Both the position numbers and the translations under genes were made by a program. 64,000 bases of DNA from Jeotgalibacillus sp. R-1-5s-1 (lineage in GTDB: Bacteria; Bacillota; Bacilli; Bacillales; Jeotgalibacillaceae). Within the stretch, counting starts at the first letter, position 1. Each line of letters starts with the position of its first letter. The stretch lies in contig NZ_SORW01000022.1 in assembly GCF_004405105.1 (NCBI RefSeq), forward strand, positions 89,746-153,745, in the 5' to 3' direction. Of this stretch, positions 60,717-64,000 are shown piece after piece. Below the pieces are notes generated by a model. It worked only from the letters and a program-made list of their open reading frames with translations. It did not search any database and was not told where the DNA came from.

Positions 60717-60732
60717 CATAGGAGGAATAGAT

Positions 60733-61635
60733 ATGGAAAAAATCCAATTAGCAGAAGGTCTTCAATTATCAAGAGTTGTGCACGGGATGATGCGTCTCAA
60801 CGAATGGGATTTATCAAAAGAAGAACGACTCACATTTTTTAAAGAAGTTATGGACCTTGGTATCACATCGTTTGATCATGCTGACATCTACGGCAGCTAC
60901 ACATGTGAAGAACTGTTCGGAGAAGCTATTGCGCTAGAACCTTCCCTTCGCAGCAACATGGAGCTGATTTCAAAATGCGGAATTGTCCTTGAATCAAAAA
61001 ATCGTCCTGAACACGAAAGCCATCACTACAATACTTCTAAAGAACATATTGTAAAATCAGTAGAACGATCTTTAAAAAATCTCTCAACTGACTATCTTGA
61101 TCTTCTCCTCATTCACAGACCGGATCCGTTGATGAATCCGGAAGAGGTTGCCCAAGCATTTGACGAGCTGCATCGGTCGGGGAAAGTGCGTCACTTTGGC
61201 GTATCAAATTTCAAACGCAGCCAGCTGAGTATGCTCGAATCCTATGTGTCACAGCCACTTGTCACGAATCAGATTGAGCTCAACCCCTTTAACCTGGAAA
61301 ACTTTTCTGACGGTACAGTTGAGCTGATGCAGGAAAAGAGACTGCCTTCAATGGCCTGGTCTCCACTCGCTGGAGGCGACCTGTTAAAAGGCCAGTCTGA
61401 GAAAGCACTTCGTTTAAGAAAGGCACTTGAGGAAGTTGGAGATGAGCTTGGCACAGAAGAGATTGATCAGGTTCTGTATGCTTGGTTATACACTCACCCG
61501 TCAACCATTCTTCCGATTGTCGGTTCAGGCAAAATGTCTCGGATAAAGTCTGCTATTAAAGCGAAAGACTATAAAATGACACCTCACCAGTGGTTCCACA
61601 TTTACCAGGCATCACTTGGACATGATGTGCCATAA
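60733..61635 (+). CDS. Aldo-keto reductase family oxidoreductase
   Basis: A 300-residue AKR. The catalytic set is visible: Asp and Tyr in FDHADIYGSY, Lys in ISKCGIV, His in LLIHRPDPL; NADP-binding residues lie in LPIVGSGKMSRIKSA. It resembles the YdhF/YcsN branch; the natural carbonyl substrate is unknown. GGAGGA 8 nt before ATG 60733. Confidence 0.9.
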   Translation: MEKIQLAEGLQLSRVVHGMMRLNEWDLSKEERLTFFKEVMDLGITSFDHADIYGSYTCEELFGEAIALEPSLRSNMELISKCGIVLESKNRPEHESHHYNTSKEHIVKSVERSLKNLSTDYLDLLLIHRPDPLMNPEEVAQAFDELHRSGKVRHFGVSNFKRSQLSMLESYVSQPLVTNQIELNPFNLENFSDGTVELMQEKRLPSMAWSPLAGGDLLKGQSEKALRLRKALEEVGDELGTEEIDQVLYAWLYTHPSTILPIVGSGKMSRIKSAIKAKDYKMTPHQWFHIYQASLGHDVP

Positions 61636-61869
61636 AAAACGTTTCATTGAAAATAAGCACGAAAAAGCTAAATTTTCTAGAAAACAAAACATCCACTGTG
61701 GTAGAATATAGGCATTATATCGTGAATGGAGGTATGTCCGATGGGGTTGTGAAGCTGAATGTACTTTATGTAGGCAACCGTCATGGAATTACGTATTCAG
61801 ACATCGCTTTTCAGGCGGTTCACTCAGCGGACATCACCTGTTCGCGAAAATAGAGCGGATTTCTCCTGA

Positions 61870-61917
61870 AAACAGATGTCGATCAGCGAACGCTGATTAT
61901 CTAACTTAACAGGAGGT
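61870..61917 (+). promoter_or_regulatory. Structured leader segment upstream of yhdP
   Basis: CTCCTG pairs with CAGGAG around AGAT / ATCT and the perfect hairpin ATCAGC-gaac-GCTGAT. The right arm contains an AGGAGG ribosome-site-like sequence. It lies in a 340-nt gap between the reductase and yhdP; a 39-codon frame at 61731-61850 there has no properly spaced ribosome site. Confidence 0.5.
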
Positions 61918-61975
61918 GGGAGAGGCTTCCTTTCCCGGCTATATAAGCAGTACCGGAAGGAATGGCCTCGCTTCA

Positions 61976-63340
61976 TTGGAGATCGTCAATTTAATTTTGG
62001 TCGCTGTTCTAATAGCACTTACAGCATTTTTCGTAGCATCGGAATATGCCATTGTCAAAGTACGCACCACGCGTATTGATCAGCTGATTGTTGAAGGACA
62101 AAAAAATGCGCTTGCTGCGAAACGTGTAACATCAAATCTTGATGAGTATTTATCAGCCTGCCAGCTTGGTATTACCGTAACGGCACTCGGTCTTGGCTGG
62201 CTCGGCGATCCGATCTTGGCTCATTTGCTCGAACCTGTCTTAATGGATTTAGGATTATCATTATCACTGACAACACTGATCTCATTTTTAATTGCCTTTT
62301 CTTTCATTACATTTCTACATGTTGTGTTCGGAGAACTGGCACCTAAAATCCTGGCGATTCAAAAAGCAGAACAGCTCGCTTTGCTATTGTCGCCCCCATT
62401 AATCTGGTTTTATCGCATCATGTATCCATTCATCTGGTTCCTGAACAGCTCAGCCCGAATGTTCACAGGCCTCTTTGGTTTAAAGCCTGCATCAGAACAC
62501 GAAATGGCCCACTCCGAAGAAGAGCTTCGCATGATTTTATCCGAGAGCTTTAAAAGTGGGGAAATCAACCAGTCTGAGTACAAATACGTTAACAAGATTT
62601 TTGAATTTGATGAGCGCGTGGCAAAAGAAATCATGGTGCCACGTACTGAAATTGTAAGTGTGAACAGCGGCCTTACCCTGCGTGAAGTCTTTGAAGTCAT
62701 GAAAGAAGAACAATACACGCGTTACCCTGTCGTAGAAGATGGTGATAAAGATAATATCACCGGCATGATCAATATGAAAGAACTGATGACCGCATTTATT
62801 GAAGACCAGAAAAACGGCAATAAAACCGTTGCTGAATACACCCATCCGATTATTCAGGTAATCGACAGTATCCCGATCAATGAACTCCTTCATAAATTCC
62901 AGAAAGACAGAATGCACATGGGGATTCTGCTCGATGAATATGGCGGAACTTCAGGTCTAGTCACGATGGAAGACATTATCGAAGAAATTGTCGGTGAAAT
63001 CCAGGATGAATTCGATGCCGATGAAATCCCGGATATTCAACAGATCAATGAGCACCACTACATTCTAGACTCAAAAGTACTTGTGCAAAATGTCAATGAC
63101 CTTTTAGGCATCGACATTGATGAAGAAGACGTCGACACCATTGGCGGCTGGTTTATGACCCGAAACTTTGATGTCGAAATTGGTGACGAGATCTATGAAC
63201 AGGGGTTTGTGTTCCGTGTCAATGATGTAGAAGGTTATCACATCCTTTATCTTGAAGTGTGGAAAATGTCTGAGGAAGAAACGGAAGATGCCGAACGCAC
63301 CCGCGAACAAACCTCAATTCAGACAGGTGAAGTACTATAA
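61976..63340 (+). CDS. yhdP: CNNM/CorC-type transporter (MpfA/YhdP-like magnesium exporter)
   Basis: A 454-residue protein: DUF21/CNNM membrane domain (about residues 1-190, with CQLGITVTALGLGWLG and FGELAPKILAIQKAE), two CBS domains (MVPRTEIVSVNSG, then LLDEYGGTSGLVTMEDIIEEIVGEI) and a C-terminal CorC/HlyC domain. Orthologues MpfA/YhdP promote Mg2+ efflux. TTG 61976 is chosen because homology begins there (LEIVNLILV); GTG 61916 lies inside a ribosome-site sequence, so the start and leader need testing. Confidence 0.9.
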   Translation: MEIVNLILVAVLIALTAFFVASEYAIVKVRTTRIDQLIVEGQKNALAAKRVTSNLDEYLSACQLGITVTALGLGWLGDPILAHLLEPVLMDLGLSLSLTTLISFLIAFSFITFLHVVFGELAPKILAIQKAEQLALLLSPPLIWFYRIMYPFIWFLNSSARMFTGLFGLKPASEHEMAHSEEELRMILSESFKSGEINQSEYKYVNKIFEFDERVAKEIMVPRTEIVSVNSGLTLREVFEVMKEEQYTRYPVVEDGDKDNITGMINMKELMTAFIEDQKNGNKTVAEYTHPIIQVIDSIPINELLHKFQKDRMHMGILLDEYGGTSGLVTMEDIIEEIVGEIQDEFDADEIPDIQQINEHHYILDSKVLVQNVNDLLGIDIDEEDVDTIGGWFMTRNFDVEIGDEIYEQGFVFRVNDVEGYHILYLEVWKMSEEETEDAERTREQTSIQTGEVL

Positions 63341-63377
63341 AAACAAAAAGCTCTCATTTGAGGGCTTTTTGTTTTTA
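63340..63377 (+). terminator. Terminator of yhdP
   Basis: AAAACAAAAAGCTCTC / GAGGGCTTTTTGTTTT stem. Confidence 0.88.
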
Positions 63378-63391
63378 GAAACTTAATTCAA

Positions 63392-63662
63392 GAACCGGGC
63401 CGTCCTTATCCTACGCTTTCCGTTGTCTAGCTGCGGCGGGCAGGGACTAGCAAACTTCCCGTCCCCTCGTCCGATAAGTCAACATCAGCTCACTGCGTTC
63501 GCTGTGTTTCCTTTATCTCCGTCGGGGTCAGTCCAGTTTGTACGTCCCTAAACGCCCGCCTCCGCTTTTCTGTGGCCGCGCGGTGAGCCAACTTGCGCTT
63601 CGCGCTACGTTGTCTCACCTGTCGCTCCTCTGCCGCAGGAGTCTACGGGGGCTTCCGGTCCT
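63392..63662 (-). repeat. Type A structured repeat, copy 5, interrupted by a type B element
   Basis: Minus orientation. The GTAGACTCCTGCGG hairpin and GGTGAGACAAC...GTTGGCTCACC stem (apex GCGC-GAA-GCGC) are intact. The outer arms pair only through ACCGG / CCGGT, so this copy is partly decayed. Type B interrupts it at the same internal point as in copy 4. It fills the 377-nt gap. Confidence 0.88.
63435..63560 (-). repeat. Type B structured repeat nested inside type A copy 5
   Basis: Arms GGCGGGC...GGGAC-tag-CAAACT and AGTTTG-tac-GTCCC...GCCCGCC, perfectly paired, with the usual GATAAGTCAACATC core. Confidence 0.9.
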
Positions 63663-63717
63663 TTCATAAAAAAGGTATATCAGCTTTTAAATTTTTTGTG
63701 ATTTTGTATGTATAAAT

Positions 63718-63903
63718 TCAATGATCCTTTCTAAATGCAAAATACATTAAACCAATACCAATCAGAAAAAATGGAATGATGAATATATTCTCTAAAAATG
63801 GCAGGAAATTTGGATTTGACGGATATGCTCCTGTATTAATTAGAGCTCCCCAGTAAACGGTTGCCCTTAAACGTTCAATAGTAAAAATCAATCCACTAAA
63901 CAT
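63718..63903 (-). CDS. Small membrane protein, function unknown
   Basis: 61 residues: one weak and one strong hydrophobic helix (about 38-57: NIFIIPFFLIGIGLMYFAF) and a basic end. A poor ribosome site (GGAG about 17 nt before ATG) lowers confidence. It lies between the last repeat and a probable insertion sequence end, so it might be truncated. Confidence 0.45.
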   Translation of the reverse strand: MFSGLIFTIERLRATVYWGALINTGAYPSNPNFLPFLENIFIIPFFLIGIGLMYFAFRKDH

Positions 63904-63914
63904 GATAAATAATG

Positions 63915-64000
63915 ATATGCTCCCTTCAAAGTAGACAGAGAAATAAAAAAAACTCTCTACTACTCTGAAGGGGGCATTTTTATGTCTAAACGAGTTACTA
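63915..64000 (+). mobile_element. Left end of a probable IS3-family insertion sequence (cut by the window)
   Basis: TGCTCCCTTCAAAGTAGACAG looks like a terminal repeat of the IS3/IS150 group. It pairs with TGAAGGGGGCA 40 nt further on to give a hairpin with a T-run, a typical shield against outside transcription. A start codon follows at 63982 (ATG TCT AAA CGA GTT ACT), preceded by GAAGGGGG. Only six codons are visible, so the family is an inference from the end pattern. Confidence 0.5.

Noticed and set aside
61731..61850. A 39-codon frame upstream of yhdP as a gene
   Set aside because: GGAGGT abuts the start codon with no spacing and the frame overlaps the structured leader; coding status cannot be supported.
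61640..61975. M-box or yybP-ykoY metal riboswitch ahead of yhdP
   Set aside because: The conserved blocks of these classes are not visible; only a generic hairpin was kept as a finding.

Overview
The window is a stretch of a low-GC Gram-positive chromosome from the order Bacillales. Nearly every gene has a recognisable counterpart in the Bacillus subtilis yhd-yhe-yha-yhf-yhj region (addAB, sipV/yhjE, yhjD, comK, lcfB, lplJ, yhfH, hemEHY, ecsAB, hit, trpP, scoC, prsA, yhaLM, yhaPQ, hemAT, yheAB, bmrCD, nhaX). Gene order is partly conserved and partly rearranged. Family-level placement (Bacillaceae or Caryophanaceae/Planococcaceae) is inferred from protein similarity recalled from memory; I cannot name a genus. 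No rRNA, tRNA, prophage or CRISPR array is visible.

Layout. 1-6.1 kb: the addBA recombination helicase-nuclease, an acetyltransferase, signal peptidase I and a TVP38/DedA-type membrane protein, all on minus. 6.1-9.8 kb: an S9 oligopeptidase, then a competence island (yhjD with an SOS box, comK, an IDEAL-domain protein). 10-17.6 kb: membrane proteins, AzlCD, two acyl-CoA enzymes (a crotonase, and LcfB under a FadR-type operator) and an ABC1/UbiB kinase. 18-24.7 kb: lipoate ligase, a beta-lactamase-fold protein, YhfH, the hemEHY late heme genes and divergent hmoB. 24.7-31.9 kb: PAP2 phosphatase, M20 amidohydrolase, EcsAB, Hit, TRAP-regulated trpP, YtxH protein and ScoC. 32-41.1 kb: small membrane proteins, YjcZ peptides, PrsA, YhaL, YhaM, the YhaPQ exporter, YhaR and a sigma-D-driven HemAT. 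41.2-48.5 kb: YheA, YheB, YheE, a PucR/CdaR-type regulator, the shared sugar-ABC ATPase MsmX, FumC and an atypical SDR. 48.6-53.2 kb: the heterodimeric multidrug exporter BmrCD with a striking 5-prime leader. 53.3-64 kb: NhaX-type stress protein, TetR regulator, photolyase, TatA, GltP-type symporter, a cysteine-less ArsC-like protein, kynUB, an aldo-keto reductase, a CNNM/CorC Mg-efflux-type protein, and the start of a probable insertion sequence at the right edge.

The most interesting material is intergenic. (1) The bmrC leader has its own promoter, a 22-codon basic leader peptide, two tandem minus-strand terminators and a three-way set of mutually exclusive 7-8 nt pairings, as expected for translation-coupled attenuation. 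(2) A dispersed structured repeat (type A, about 112-115 bp) keeps perfect pairing in its outer arms and apical stem while the arm sequence differs from copy to copy. (3) A second structured repeat (type B) sits inside type A at the same internal position in two copies and is also found in a head-to-tail array with a third type (C). (4) Three separate arrays each contain exactly six units at an exact 21-bp period, each just downstream of a plus-strand gene and its hairpin.

Themes linking the genes: envelope and secretion (SipV, PrsA, EcsAB, TatA), transition-state and competence control (ComK, ScoC, YhaL), heme synthesis, sensing and turnover (HemEHY, HmoB, HemAT), fatty-acid and tryptophan metabolism (LcfB, crotonases, LplJ, TrpP, KynUB) and DNA damage (AddAB, photolyase, SOS-boxed yhjD). 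All readings were made by eye; no alignments, database searches or folding programs were run.
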